Part shown: in pieces, positions 9,162 to 17,864 of the stretch
Numbering within the stretch: position 1 is the stretch's first letter
Layout: every line of letters starts with the position of its first letter
Assembly (NCBI RefSeq): GCF_023715535.1
Contig: NZ_JAMBOI010000002.1
Location: 496,001 to 560,000 of the forward strand
Source of the DNA: Sporosarcina luteola
GTDB lineage: Bacteria > Bacillota > Bacilli > Bacillales_A > Planococcaceae
Reading direction: 5' to 3'
DNA length: 64,000 bases
Notes under the pieces: model-generated
Databases searched by the model: none
What the model was told of the DNA's origin: nothing
What the model saw: only the letters and a program-made list of their open reading frames with translations
Position numbers and translations under genes: made by a program

Positions 9162-9384
9162 CCCAGTAAAAGAAAATGACAAACAGTATGAAGAGCGCTG
9201 CCACTCCGATGACCCAGATGATCGGGTTTAATGAGAACGGATGGTCTTCCACCGCTTCCTCTATTCTATGGTCCTGCGGATCAAACGAAGTTGCAGCTAT
9301 TGCATCCCATTTACTGACGGCTTTCCATCCGATGACGCCGATAATAACAAAGACAATCCCTAACGGAATAATCCATATAGCCAT
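9148..9384 (-). CDS. Small two-span membrane protein of unknown function
   Basis: A 78-residue protein with one hydrophobic span at the N-terminus (~3-20) and one at the C-terminus (~55-76), joined by an acidic loop (FDPQDHRIEEAVEDHPF). GGGAGGG lies 11 bases before the ATG at 9384. It stands alone between darB and fadH and has its own terminator. No family was recognised. The clean ribosome site, terminator and coding-type sequence make it a likely real gene. Confidence 0.7.
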   Translation of the reverse strand: MAIWIIPLGIVFVIIGVIGWKAVSKWDAIAATSFDPQDHRIEEAVEDHPFSLNPIIWVIGVAALFILFVIFFYWASSI

Positions 9385-9476
9385 AATCGATAGTTCCCTC
9401 CCTATGCACGAATTGGAATTAGGTTGTGCAAGTTAGGGAGAATGATACTGAAGAATATTGATGGATGCTTTCTAAT

Positions 9477-10235
9477 TTAGAAAGGATATTGATTCAACCA
9501 CTGTCCTCCATCGAGTGTGACGATTTCGCCGTTCATGTAGGAGGCTTTGTCGGACATGATGAAAGCGGCTAGTTCCGCAATTTCTTCCGGTTTGCCTACA
9601 CGTCCTAATGGGACTGAATTGATCGTTCGTTTCACCGCATCCTCGGATTGGAATAAGCGTTCCGCTCCACCTGTGCGCTCAATCGGTCCTGGAGCAATCC
9701 CATTCACCCTGAATCCGAATTTCCGTCCCCATTCTACAGCTAGAGTGCGAGTCAATGACATGACGCCAGCCTTTGCAGCAGCCGAATGGACGACTCCCGG
9801 ACCCGCATCCCATGCATATGTTGCAAGCATGTTCAAAATAGCCCCTTTTTGCCCTTTTTTGATCCAATAATTGCCGACTGCACTTGTACAATAGAAGGTT
9901 CCGTTCAACACGATGTCAATGACGGCTTTCCAGCCATTAGGTGAAAGTTCTTCGGCATGAACGAGAAAGTTTCCAGCAGCATTGTTAACGAGCCCATCGA
10001 TTCTCCCAAACTTTCCGTCCGCAAACTCCACCATGCCTTGTACGTTTTCAATATTGCGCACGTCCATTTGATAAGTGTGTGCACGTTCCCCGATTTCTTT
10101 CCGCGCTTCATCCAATCTGTCTTCATCCCGTCCTGTGATGATGACGTGAGCGCCTTCATCGGCAAATTTCTTCGCCATATATTTCCCCATACCGCTTGAT
10201 CCGCCTGTTACGATAATCACTTTGTCAGTAAACAT
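9477..10235 (-). CDS. fadH: 2,4-dienoyl-CoA reductase (SDR family), FadH/YkuF type
   Basis: A 252-residue short-chain dehydrogenase. The cofactor motif TGGSSGMG is at 11-18, NNAAG near 87-91, and the C-terminal IMSDKASYMNGEIVTLDGG is conserved. The usual YxxxK active site is replaced by SAAAK, with the tyrosine displaced upstream in ATYAWDAG. That is the arrangement of mitochondrial-type 2,4-dienoyl-CoA reductases, which reduce dienoyl-CoA during oxidation of unsaturated fatty acids using NADPH. A FadR-type operator lies 20 bases upstream of the start, supporting a role in fatty-acid breakdown. Confidence 0.88.
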   Translation of the reverse strand: MFTDKVIIVTGGSSGMGKYMAKKFADEGAHVIITGRDEDRLDEARKEIGERAHTYQMDVRNIENVQGMVEFADGKFGRIDGLVNNAAGNFLVHAEELSPNGWKAVIDIVLNGTFYCTSAVGNYWIKKGQKGAILNMLATYAWDAGPGVVHSAAAKAGVMSLTRTLAVEWGRKFGFRVNGIAPGPIERTGGAERLFQSEDAVKRTINSVPLGRVGKPEEIAELAAFIMSDKASYMNGEIVTLDGGQWLNQYPF

Positions 10236-10254
10236 GTAAATCCCCCACTTCCTA

Positions 10255-10272
10255 TGAATGAATATTCACTCA
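10255..10272. promoter_or_regulatory. FadR-type operator upstream of fadH
   Basis: TGAATGAATATTCACTCA matches the Bacillus FadR (TetR-family) site TGAATGAnTAnTCATTCA at all but one position. It is an 18-base near-palindrome starting 20 bases before the fadH ATG. In B. subtilis FadR represses beta-oxidation genes and is released by long-chain acyl-CoA. The consensus is from memory. Confidence 0.7.
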
Positions 10273-10312
10273 TAATTGTAACATAGCTTTCTATCGGCCG
10301 ACTACTACATAT

Positions 10313-10362
10313 AAAAAAGACTTTCTTCTGACAGGCGAATGCCTTTGTCAGAAGAAAGTCTT
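10313..10362 (-). terminator. Strong terminator after the GGDEF-EAL gene
   Basis: AGACTTTCTTCTGACA and its exact complement flank an 11-12 base loop, giving a 16-bp perfect stem. On the minus strand it is followed by a T run. It lies 9 bases past the stop at 10371. Confidence 0.9.
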
Positions 10363-10370
10363 CTCTCACC

Positions 10371-12077
10371 TTACGCAAAATACCTTTCCGCGATTTCCGA
10401 GGCCGGGACCGCTTTGCTGAATAAATATCCTTGTGCCTTATGGCAATCTGCCTCTTTTAAAATTTCCGCCTGCAAATCCTTCTCTACACCTTCTGCAATG
10501 ACTTGCATGCCTAGGTTGTGGGCGAGATTAATGATTGTTTTGGCAATCGCCTCGTTCTTTTCATCCAATTCAATGTCTTTGATAAACGAGCGATCGATTT
10601 TTATAATATCAATTGGATATTGCTTTAAATAGCTAAGTGAAGAGTAGCCTGTCCCGAAGTCATCGACTGAAATGGTCACACCGATTTCCTTCAATTTCTG
10701 CAAGGTTGAAAGCGTATCTTTCATATTCATCAGGGCAGACTCAGTAATTTCCACTTCGAATGAAGAGGGATGGATCCCATGCTTCTCAATGATTTGTTTT
10801 GCTTTCTCAGCAAATGCACCGATTTGAAATTGCTTAGGTGATATATTGACCGCAATTCGGACAGGTCGGAACTGCTTATCTTGCCATTCCTTCAACTGGG
10901 CACATACAACTTCCAACACCCAATCACCGATTGAATGGATCAGACCCGATTCCTCTGCCAACGGAATGAATTCGGCCGGTGAAACGAAACCGAACTTCCG
11001 ATTATTCCATCTTAACAGCGCTTCGAAGCTGTCAATTTCACCCGTCTTCAAATTCACTTGCGGCTGATAGTGGAGTTCCAGCTCATTGAACTCGATTGCT
11101 CGGCGCAAATGAGCTTCCATCAATGCCGTATCAGTGAAAGCCGTATTCATCTCTTCACGGTAAAAACGATAATGGGAACGACCCCGCTCTTTAACGAACC
11201 GAACAGCTTGCTCGGCTTTCTGAAGCAGCTCCTCCAGCTCCGTTCCATCTTCAGGATAAACCGAAATGCCGATTGAGGACGAAATGAAATATTCCTGTCG
11301 ATTAAAATAGAATGGTTTCGTGAAATCACTCATGATCTTCTGTGTAAGTTTCTCCGTTTTTTCGATGGAGTGGTTTTGTAGGAGGATGATATATTCATCC
11401 CCACCATTTCTATATAGCTTTCCCGCCTTAGGAATAACTAGTTTAATGCGGTCAGCAATCATCTTCAGGATTTCGTCAGCACCGTTTCTACCGATTGAAT
11501 CATTGATTGTATTGAAGCGATCCAAATCCAATTGGATTAAGGAGAGCTGTTCATCACATCGAAAGGCATAATCAGCGTCAGCATCGAAGTGTTCTTTCAA
11601 TGCACGCCTGTTCCATAAACCCGTCAATTGATCATGATAGGAAAGGAATAATAATCTCTCATTGTTTTTTAGATGAAAGGAAGTATCCCTCAAAATTAAA
11701 TGGATTTCCTTTATATCCCCGCGTATAGCAACTGGGATCGTCTTGACGTATGCCGATAGATATTTGCCCCGCTTATGAAAGAACTTGATTCCTTCCATTT
11801 CAATTGACTCACCGGAAAACGCACGTGATAGAAAGTCGTTAAACTCATTGTTCTTCTCTTCGCCGATCAAATCGATGATTGCACGACCCGTCAATTCTTT
11901 TAATCGGTAGCCGAACGCTTTATGGACAGCGATATTCGCGTATGAAATACGTCCACTTAAATTAATAGTAATAATCGGGTCCAAGTTATGATCGATGACA
12001 GATTTGTACTTATGTTCAAATTCCAATCTTGAGTTGCGTTCCAACATCAATTCATCTTGCAGTCTGTTACTGTCCAT
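10371..12077 (-). CDS. PAS-GGDEF-EAL cyclic di-GMP turnover protein
   Basis: A 568-residue cytoplasmic protein: a PAS domain (~18-130, YKSVIDHNLDPIITINLSG), a GGDEF domain (~150-305) whose signature reads GGDEY, and an EAL domain (~320-560) with EALLRW, ITESALM and DDFGTGYSSLSYLK, the last two carrying metal-binding residues. Both catalytic signatures are near intact, so synthesis and breakdown of c-di-GMP are each possible; no RxxD inhibitory site was seen before GGDEY. The start is uncertain: ATG at 12077 has GGAGG 5 bases upstream, ATG at 12089 has AGGAG 11 bases upstream, and 12113 is also open. B. subtilis YkuI, in the similar neighbourhood, is an EAL protein without an active GGDEF domain. 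Confidence 0.9.
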   Translation of the reverse strand: MDSNRLQDELMLERNSRLEFEHKYKSVIDHNLDPIITINLSGRISYANIAVHKAFGYRLKELTGRAIIDLIGEEKNNEFNDFLSRAFSGESIEMEGIKFFHKRGKYLSAYVKTIPVAIRGDIKEIHLILRDTSFHLKNNERLLFLSYHDQLTGLWNRRALKEHFDADADYAFRCDEQLSLIQLDLDRFNTINDSIGRNGADEILKMIADRIKLVIPKAGKLYRNGGDEYIILLQNHSIEKTEKLTQKIMSDFTKPFYFNRQEYFISSSIGISVYPEDGTELEELLQKAEQAVRFVKERGRSHYRFYREEMNTAFTDTALMEAHLRRAIEFNELELHYQPQVNLKTGEIDSFEALLRWNNRKFGFVSPAEFIPLAEESGLIHSIGDWVLEVVCAQLKEWQDKQFRPVRIAVNISPKQFQIGAFAEKAKQIIEKHGIHPSSFEVEITESALMNMKDTLSTLQKLKEIGVTISVDDFGTGYSSLSYLKQYPIDIIKIDRSFIKDIELDEKNEAIAKTIINLAHNLGMQVIAEGVEKDLQAEILKEADCHKAQGYLFSKAVPASEIAERYFA

Positions 12078-12296
12078 GAATGCCTCCATGCATGTCGCTG
12101 CTCCTATGTACAATAATGTTGTTTATAGACGCCGAAACAGATTTTTCTACTATATTTTACAAGTATACCTTTATATTCGACAAAAAAATAGCCGTTCGCG
12201 AAAATTTCGGTTTTCTTATTCAAATTGCTTTGAAAAAGTTTTGAGAAGCAGTATGATAAGGTTGAATGGAATTATATCGTAAAGAGGGGGAATCAA

Positions 12297-12758
12297 TTGA
12301 AAAAAGAAGAAACGGTGCGTCAACTCGCCATTGCCATTTATACTGTAAACAGGCATGCGAAAACAGCAACGAACAATCGTGAACTTTATTCATTAAAAAA
12401 CAAAGCGATTCAACGGCTGTTGCAGTCGGGCGACGCAAAAAAAATCGGCTTGCATTTTGTCGACAATCCTCAGCTTAGCCAGCAAAGCTCCACTGTGCTC
12501 GTAAAGTGCAGCGATTTCCTCTTTCATACCTTACCGGAAAAAGACGATTTCACGTCCCTTCCCCATTTAGGCGCACAAGACCAAACTTTCCGTAATCCAC
12601 AAGAGCGAATGAATTTAAAAACTGCTAAGGAATTATTGATCGATTTTCTCGGGGAGCAAAAAGCACCGACGAATGCCAAGAAAAAAACGTTCATTCCGAA
12701 ACGTCCTAAAGTATCCAATACACAATCGTTCAGATCATCCTATTTGGATGGAAAATAA
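12297..12758 (+). CDS. ykyB: YkyB-family protein
   Basis: A 153-residue basic, soluble protein of unknown function. YTVNRHAKTA, KKIGLHFVDNP, SQQSSTVLV, LPHLGAQDQTFRNP match B. subtilis YkyB, which lies close to ykuF in that genome, so the local order is partly conserved. Start is the TTG at 12297 with AGAGGGGG 6 bases upstream. The C-terminal tail is rich in Lys and Ser. A terminator follows directly. Function has not been established for the family as far as I know. Confidence 0.88.
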   Translation: MKKEETVRQLAIAIYTVNRHAKTATNNRELYSLKNKAIQRLLQSGDAKKIGLHFVDNPQLSQQSSTVLVKCSDFLFHTLPEKDDFTSLPHLGAQDQTFRNPQERMNLKTAKELLIDFLGEQKAPTNAKKKTFIPKRPKVSNTQSFRSSYLDGK

Positions 12759-12767
12759 AAAACGGGC

Positions 12768-12815
12768 CGCTTCAGCAATCAGTAAGTTTGATTTGCTGGA
12801 ACAGCCCTTTTTTAC
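12768..12815 (+). terminator. Terminator after ykyB
   Basis: GGGCCGCTTCAGCAATCA pairs imperfectly with TGATTTGCTGGAACAGCCC and is followed by TTTTTT. It lies between ykyB and the convergent ykwC-like gene and may serve both. Confidence 0.8.
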
Positions 12816-12842
12816 TTGCTAAGCACGTAAGACAACATGCGT

Positions 12843-13715
12843 TCACACGCGACTATATTGTTTGTATAAAACCTGCGTTCCTTTTTCACCATATCCTTCT
12901 TCCAAAAGCTCTCTGTACATTTCCTTCGCCAATTGCAGTCCTGGTAAAGGCAAGTTCATCTGTTCCGCTTCCGCCAAGGCGATATCGATGTCCTTCAGGA
13001 AATGCTTTACGTAAAAACCCGGTTCGAAATCCCCTTTAATCATCCGTGGCGCCAAGTTCGAAAGTGACCATGATCCAGCAGCGCCTGATGAAATCGATTG
13101 AAGGACCGTCTCAGCGTCGAGTCCAGCTTCCTTTCCATATACAAGCGCTTCGCATACGCCGATCATATTAGTCGCAATGGCGATCTGGTTGCACATTTTC
13201 GTATGTTGGCCGGCGCCAGCTTCCCCTTGATAGACAATCTCCTTTCCGAACACTTGCAAGAGAGGAAGAACTTCTTTGAACGTCTGTTCAGTCCCTCCGC
13301 ACATAATGGAGAGTGTCCCGTTTTGTGCGCCGACATCCCCACCGGAAACTGGTGCGTCAATTGAAGATATCCCTTTCTCTTCAGCTTCAGCAGCAATCCG
13401 TTTTGCTAATGCAGGACTGGATGTCGTCATGTCGATGAGAACCATTCCTTCTCTGGCATTCGCTATTATCCCATCCGCAGAATAATAGACCTCCTCTACA
13501 TCGGATGGATAGCCGACCATCGTCAAAACGACATCAGCGGTTGCAGTCGCTTGTCCCGCAGTTTCAGCCCATTGTGCGCCATGCCCAATGAGCGCTTCCG
13601 CTTTTTCCTTTGTGCGGGTGAATACTGTCACTTCGTAGTCTGCATTCAATAAATGCTTAACGATGCTGCTGCCCATGACCCCTGTTCCGATAAATGCAAT
13701 CTTCTTTTTCCCCAT
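12843..13715 (-). CDS. ykwC: 3-hydroxyisobutyrate dehydrogenase-family oxidoreductase (YkwC type)
   Basis: A 290-residue NAD-dependent beta-hydroxyacid dehydrogenase. It shows the Rossmann motif GTGVMG (~10-15), the substrate motif DAPVSGGDVGAQNGTL (~115-130) and the catalytic lysine region GAGQHTKMCNQI (~165-175). It acts on small 3-hydroxy acids; the exact substrate is unknown. The start at 13715 (MGKKKIAF) has GGAGGGG 5 bases upstream and matches the family start better than the ATG at 13748. Confidence 0.87.
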   Translation of the reverse strand: MGKKKIAFIGTGVMGSSIVKHLLNADYEVTVFTRTKEKAEALIGHGAQWAETAGQATATADVVLTMVGYPSDVEEVYYSADGIIANAREGMVLIDMTTSSPALAKRIAAEAEEKGISSIDAPVSGGDVGAQNGTLSIMCGGTEQTFKEVLPLLQVFGKEIVYQGEAGAGQHTKMCNQIAIATNMIGVCEALVYGKEAGLDAETVLQSISSGAAGSWSLSNLAPRMIKGDFEPGFYVKHFLKDIDIALAEAEQMNLPLPGLQLAKEMYRELLEEGYGEKGTQVLYKQYSRV

Positions 13716-13763
13716 GTTTACCCCTCCATTTTTGTTCACAATATTCATTATAAGCGTTTAGGA

Positions 13764-13802
13764 CAAAAAAAGGAGGACAGATCCTGTAAAGGGTCTGTCC
13801 TC
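13764..13802 (-). terminator. Terminator of the MoxR-DUF58-DUF4129 operon
   Basis: GAGGACAGACCC-tttaca-GGATCTGTCCTC on the minus strand forms a stem of about 12 bp with one mismatch, followed by seven T residues. Confidence 0.85.
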
Positions 13803-13862
13803 AAAAGGGGGAAATGAGAATGTTGCTGTGTTCAATTATAATGTCCCCCGTTTCAAAACTTC

Positions 13863-15107
13863 TTAAACATCTTTTTCAAAAAAAGTTTTTTTAATGTGTT
13901 CAATCTCTTGGATGAATGTTGAATGCTCCGTTTCCGAAGGGGTGCGTGAACCGTAACGGACATCATTATAAATCGATAAAATCAAATCATTCTGCTTCCA
14001 ACCCATCCTTGAGAACCACTCTTTCACTGTTTCCCCATGCATGCGGCTGAAATTGTTTTTTTGCGCTTCTTTCTCGAATTGGAGGAAGGACTCCCGCACT
14101 TCATCCCGTGCAGATGAGTAGTCATACAACAACTGACGTTGCTCTTCAGGTTTTACTTTTCTACCTTTAAAGGAGAAGGAGTAATTTTCAAGTTTTTCCA
14201 CATCACGTTTCTTCCCTTTTCGCTTCATGAGAAGAATAGCGATAATAATGAGAATGAGAAATGCTACTGCCAATGAAGTGTATTCGAATATGGAAGATGA
14301 GGCACCATAAGTCTCCAATTCCCCCTGCAATTCAAAGTCAATGAATCCGCTCTCGGGTTCCACCAAATTTTCTTCGATGAACTTTTCTCCGCCTGATTTG
14401 AAATACTCAATGATAGGCTCCATCGATTTTCCGAAAAGGGTCAGCACTCCTCCGAAGAGAAAGCCTGCTACACTAATCATACCTCTTCTCACAGGGTCTA
14501 AAGCAAATAAGACGACAACATATACAAGTGACCCCAATGCGATAATATAACCGAAAACCCTGCCCGCTTCCCTCACCTTGAAATTGCCTAATTGCCTGCT
14601 GTTAACGGTAACTGAAATCATCCGTATGAAAAAATAAAGGAAGGAGGTAACGAGGAACAGGATAATCTGTTGTCTCATTAGAACTTCAGGACTATAATAG
14701 GCGAAAAGCAATCGTGCCAGGAAAAACAGAAAGACAAAAACAAGTGTGTTTACAGTTAAAAATGGCCACCCTTGAATTCTGGATCCATTGAAATTCGCTT
14801 GGATTCTCCACAATACATAAACAAAGAAAATTAGCATATTCATCAGCGGCGCATTGAAAAGAAGAATCGGGGCCGTAACAACCAGTGCCAAACCTGCGCC
14901 GTATCCAAGCGAATAGTCCCGATTATAAAACAGGAAAAAGGAAATGATTCCTCCGATGATTGATATGAACAGCCATACATAAGGCATGATGGAACCGGTT
15001 TCCCCTAAAAAGAAAATGAATAGATAGGATAGGAGGAACATTTCGACAATTAGGCGTTCAGATAAGTTGAATCGGTTCCGGTCTTTTTCATATGTTGATT
15101 GTCCCAA
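13863..15107 (-). CDS. Membrane protein with C-terminal DUF4129 domain
   Basis: A 414-residue protein with about eight N-terminal membrane spans, a periplasmic-side segment (~240-280), one more span (~285-305) and a cytoplasmic DUF4129-like end (DYSSARDEVRESFLQFEKEA, then HGETVKEWFSRMGW). The layout matches YebA-type transglutaminase proteins, but the transglutaminase domain that normally sits between the last spans is absent. TTG at 15107 is used as start, with AAAGGA 10 bases upstream; this makes a 58-base overlap with the DUF58 gene. The ATG at 15041 has no ribosome site. It is the last gene of the second MoxR operon. Confidence 0.75.
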   Translation of the reverse strand: MGQSTYEKDRNRFNLSERLIVEMFLLSYLFIFFLGETGSIMPYVWLFISIIGGIISFFLFYNRDYSLGYGAGLALVVTAPILLFNAPLMNMLIFFVYVLWRIQANFNGSRIQGWPFLTVNTLVFVFLFFLARLLFAYYSPEVLMRQQIILFLVTSFLYFFIRMISVTVNSRQLGNFKVREAGRVFGYIIALGSLVYVVVLFALDPVRRGMISVAGFLFGGVLTLFGKSMEPIIEYFKSGGEKFIEENLVEPESGFIDFELQGELETYGASSSIFEYTSLAVAFLILIIIAILLMKRKGKKRDVEKLENYSFSFKGRKVKPEEQRQLLYDYSSARDEVRESFLQFEKEAQKNNFSRMHGETVKEWFSRMGWKQNDLILSIYNDVRYGSRTPSETEHSTFIQEIEHIKKTFFEKDV

Positions 15108-16258
15108 ATCCTTTCATTCCTTTCATGAGAATTGTCCAAGATGACTTCATAGCGTTTAATCCATTGTTTTGCAAGAGCTTTGACACGGTCATTTTCATGA
15201 GTGATCAAAACGACGGTCTGCGGAAGCTGCCCATGACTTTCCATATGCCGAAGCATTTCTTCGAAAGGCAGTTTTGCATGTTTATCCGATATTTTCGCAA
15301 GCATGACCATCACTTTTTGGAATTGAACTTTACCCGATCCACTTGGCAGCAGCAAATAAGGTTTTGCTCCAAAACTTCGAATATTAATCGCTACTGAATA
15401 AGGAATATCATTCTTCATGCAGTAATCCGCATACGAAACGAGGCGCTCCACCTTTTTTTCAAAGTCCAAAAAGCCTCTTTCCTTTTCAATCGCGTTCATC
15501 ATTAAAACGACACTTTGCGAGCTGACAGGCAGAAATTCCTTTGTTTGCAGCTTCTGCATCCGGGCACTTGCTGTCCAATGGATCTGATCAAAACGATCTG
15601 TCGGAATGTAATCCCTTGTGCCGATCGGTTGGAATTCATCCTGGAATAGTGATTGCTTCTGTTCGGTTTCGCCCGGTTTATAAGGTGATGATTTTAATTC
15701 CCTGCCAAGCGATGTCACCCTAGGGTACACTAAACTTTGATAATATATCGGTTCATTTAGTTCCATATGGACAAATCCGTCTCCGAATAAATGCGGGATT
15801 TCCAACATAACCCTTGTCACTCTAGACAAGCCCCTCTTTTTTCCTTCCAGGGGGATACGGATTTCCACTTTTTTATTCCCGCCTATTGCAAAAGGGACTG
15901 TTAAATCATATATTCCGCTGTAGTGTCTCTTGTTATCCGAACTTGGCGCAACCGCGTCTTCCAAGGAAATAGTCAACGTCCCATTCCAAATTGGTACTGT
16001 TCCATTTTCGAACTCTAAGACGAGCTCTTCCCTTTCGCCAATCAGAATCCGTTTCTGCTTTGCTCTAAATGTAACTGAGAGGTGCTGTCCAACCTTCGAA
16101 AAATAAATATTCTGGAAGGCGAGCATTGCAAATACTGCTGCAAAACATGCGGCAAGCCAAATTTGCAAATAAATGAAGGCAAAAATGAAGAAAACTCCAG
16201 TGATCGCCATCCCTTGGTGAATCGATCTGAACCCATGTTCATAGCGTATCCACTTCAT
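15050..16258 (-). CDS. DUF58-domain membrane protein
   Basis: A 402-residue protein with two N-terminal spans (~15-55), a beta-rich middle, and the DUF58 signature RDYIPTDRFDQIHWTASAR at about 220-240, followed by a von Willebrand-like fold. DUF58 proteins work with MoxR ATPases in envelope-related processes that remain poorly defined. The start overlaps the MoxR stop by one base (TAATG), so the two are translated together. Confidence 0.88.
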   Translation of the reverse strand: MKWIRYEHGFRSIHQGMAITGVFFIFAFIYLQIWLAACFAAVFAMLAFQNIYFSKVGQHLSVTFRAKQKRILIGEREELVLEFENGTVPIWNGTLTISLEDAVAPSSDNKRHYSGIYDLTVPFAIGGNKKVEIRIPLEGKKRGLSRVTRVMLEIPHLFGDGFVHMELNEPIYYQSLVYPRVTSLGRELKSSPYKPGETEQKQSLFQDEFQPIGTRDYIPTDRFDQIHWTASARMQKLQTKEFLPVSSQSVVLMMNAIEKERGFLDFEKKVERLVSYADYCMKNDIPYSVAINIRSFGAKPYLLLPSGSGKVQFQKVMVMLAKISDKHAKLPFEEMLRHMESHGQLPQTVVLITHENDRVKALAKQWIKRYEVILDNSHERNERIWDNQHMKKTGTDSTYLNA

Positions 16259-17193
16259 TAGACTGTCGCCTCAAGTGGTGCTGTAATGGAATTCATGATT
16301 TCTTGAAGCACTTCTTCGATCGTCTTTGTCAATACCCCTTCCGTCGAAAGTTCCATCCGGTGTAATGCGGCTGGTGGAAGGATGTATTTGACATCATCCG
16401 GAGTGACGTAATCCCTGCCTTCTATATATGCTTTCGTCCTGGCAGCCTGAAGAATTGCAAGAGCCGCACGGGAACTTAAGCCAAGCTCCAGGAAAGGATG
16501 CTCTCTCGTTGCACGTACGATTTTCAATATATACTTTTCGACATCTGTATGGACTGTCACTTCTGCGGCATCAGCAGACCATGTTCTGACCGTCCCCGCA
16601 TCGATGATAGCATTCGTCCTGATCTGTCCAGGGTTCTTGCCGTATTGCCGCAGTATATCGTGCTCCTCTTCAAACGATGGATAATCGATGTTCAACTTGA
16701 ATAAAAATCGATCCAGTTGGGCCGCCGGCAAAGGAAATGTCCCTTGCTGCGATTCAATTGGATTCTGTGTCGCAATGACCATGAACGGCGTCGGCAAGGA
16801 AAGCGTTTCACCGTCAATTGTCACTTGCCTTTCTTCCATCGACTCTAAAAGGCTTGATTGTGTCCGGGGGGTCGCCCTATTTATTTCATCCGCCAATAAT
16901 ATGTTTGTCGAGACCGGGCCGGCCTTCAGGATAAATTCCTGCGACTGGGGATTAAAATAGCGGATGCCAGTCACATCCGATGGCAATACATCCGGAGTAA
17001 ATTGCACACGCTTAAAATCCCCTTTAAAAGCGTTAGCAAAGCTTTTGGCCATCATTGTTTTTCCAGAACCCGGAACACTCTCAAGCAAAACATGTCCCTG
17101 TTGCAAAAGTGCGATAAGCATTAGATCAAATTCTTTCTCTCTGCCAATTACCGCTTGGTTCAGTTCATTTCGGAAGTCCTTAATTGTTACCAT
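16258..17193 (-). CDS. MoxR-family AAA+ ATPase
   Basis: A 311-residue ATPase with Walker A (ESVPGSGKT, ~36-44), QFTPDVLPSDVTGI, Walker B (ILLADEINRATPRTQSSLLE, with the sensor-type MEERQVT after it), sensor 1 (VIATQNPIE) and sensor 2 (GLSSRAALAI). It acts as a chaperone or regulator for the DUF58 and DUF4129 membrane partners encoded right after it. Ribosome site AAAGGGTGG precedes the ATG at 17193. It is 16 bases downstream of the Spo0E-like gene. Confidence 0.92.
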   Translation of the reverse strand: MVTIKDFRNELNQAVIGREKEFDLMLIALLQQGHVLLESVPGSGKTMMAKSFANAFKGDFKRVQFTPDVLPSDVTGIRYFNPQSQEFILKAGPVSTNILLADEINRATPRTQSSLLESMEERQVTIDGETLSLPTPFMVIATQNPIESQQGTFPLPAAQLDRFLFKLNIDYPSFEEEHDILRQYGKNPGQIRTNAIIDAGTVRTWSADAAEVTVHTDVEKYILKIVRATREHPFLELGLSSRAALAILQAARTKAYIEGRDYVTPDDVKYILPPAALHRMELSTEGVLTKTIEEVLQEIMNSITAPLEATV

Positions 17194-17209
17194 TAATATC
17201 CCACCCTTT

Positions 17210-17389
17210 CTATTGTTCTATCCATTCTATTAGTCCAGGCATCTCTTCCAGGGAATTATACTCATTGATCAACCTATCGAGCATTTCGCTAATCAGTAAT
17301 GTTTCTATTGAAGATAAGCCTTCTTTGCCCGCTACAGTAATCAATTCCTTGCGCGTCGTCTCAATTTGAGCTTCCAATAAATGTTTCAT
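17210..17389 (-). CDS. Spo0E-like aspartyl-phosphate phosphatase
   Basis: A 59-residue protein forming two helices. LLISEMLDRLINEYNSL matches the Spo0E-family signature S-x-x-L-D-x-L-I-x-x-Y, where the Ser-Glu-x-x-x-Asp residues contact phospho-Spo0A. Family members remove phosphate from Spo0A and delay sporulation. The start at 17389 has GGGAGGT 8 bases upstream; the longer reading to 17428 has no such site. It sits at the head of the MoxR operon with a 16-base gap, so the two may share a transcript. Confidence 0.8.
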   Translation of the reverse strand: MKHLLEAQIETTRKELITVAGKEGLSSIETLLISEMLDRLINEYNSLEEMPGLIEWIEQ

Positions 17390-17626
17390 GCGCAATACCT
17401 CCCGAGTGTAGATATACCTAACTACCAATTATACACGATTTTACAGAAAACAGGTAACTCAATTTGCGATATTTTACAATAGAATGAAACTTCAATTAAC
17501 ACGAAGTTCTACTACCCATAGTTTCTGCACAATAAATGAAAACACATTTTTTGAATGAAATACTTTACGTCACGGACTTTTTAAGGCAAACTATAAAAGA
17601 TAATCTGTTTAAGGAGCTGTTTGATT

Positions 17627-17815
17627 ATGAAAATCGCAGAAGTGGGAAATATTATAGAGTTTAAAGATGGCTTGCAAGGAATTGTGGAGAAAGTGAATGA
17701 GAACTCCGTAATCGTCGATTTGACATATATGGAAAATTTCGATGAACTGCAAATGGAGGAAAAAACTGTTGTTAATCATAAACGCTATACAATCATCCAC
17801 GGCAGTGATGAATGA
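17627..17815 (+). CDS. ykvS: YkvS-type DUF2187 protein
   Basis: A 62-residue protein. MKIAEVGNIIEFKDGLQGIV, VEKVNENSVIVDL and TVVNHKRY match B. subtilis YkvS (DUF2187), a small beta-barrel-like protein of unknown function. The ATG at 17627 is used: AAGGAG lies 10 bases upstream, while the in-frame TTG at 17621 is only 4 bases from it. It is monocistronic or cotranscribed with the lipoprotein gene 50 bases downstream. Confidence 0.88.
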   Translation: MKIAEVGNIIEFKDGLQGIVEKVNENSVIVDLTYMENFDELQMEEKTVVNHKRYTIIHGSDE

Positions 17816-17864
17816 AACATTTTACGTTGTACGACGTCCAATAAATGAATAGGAGTGATCTTCA

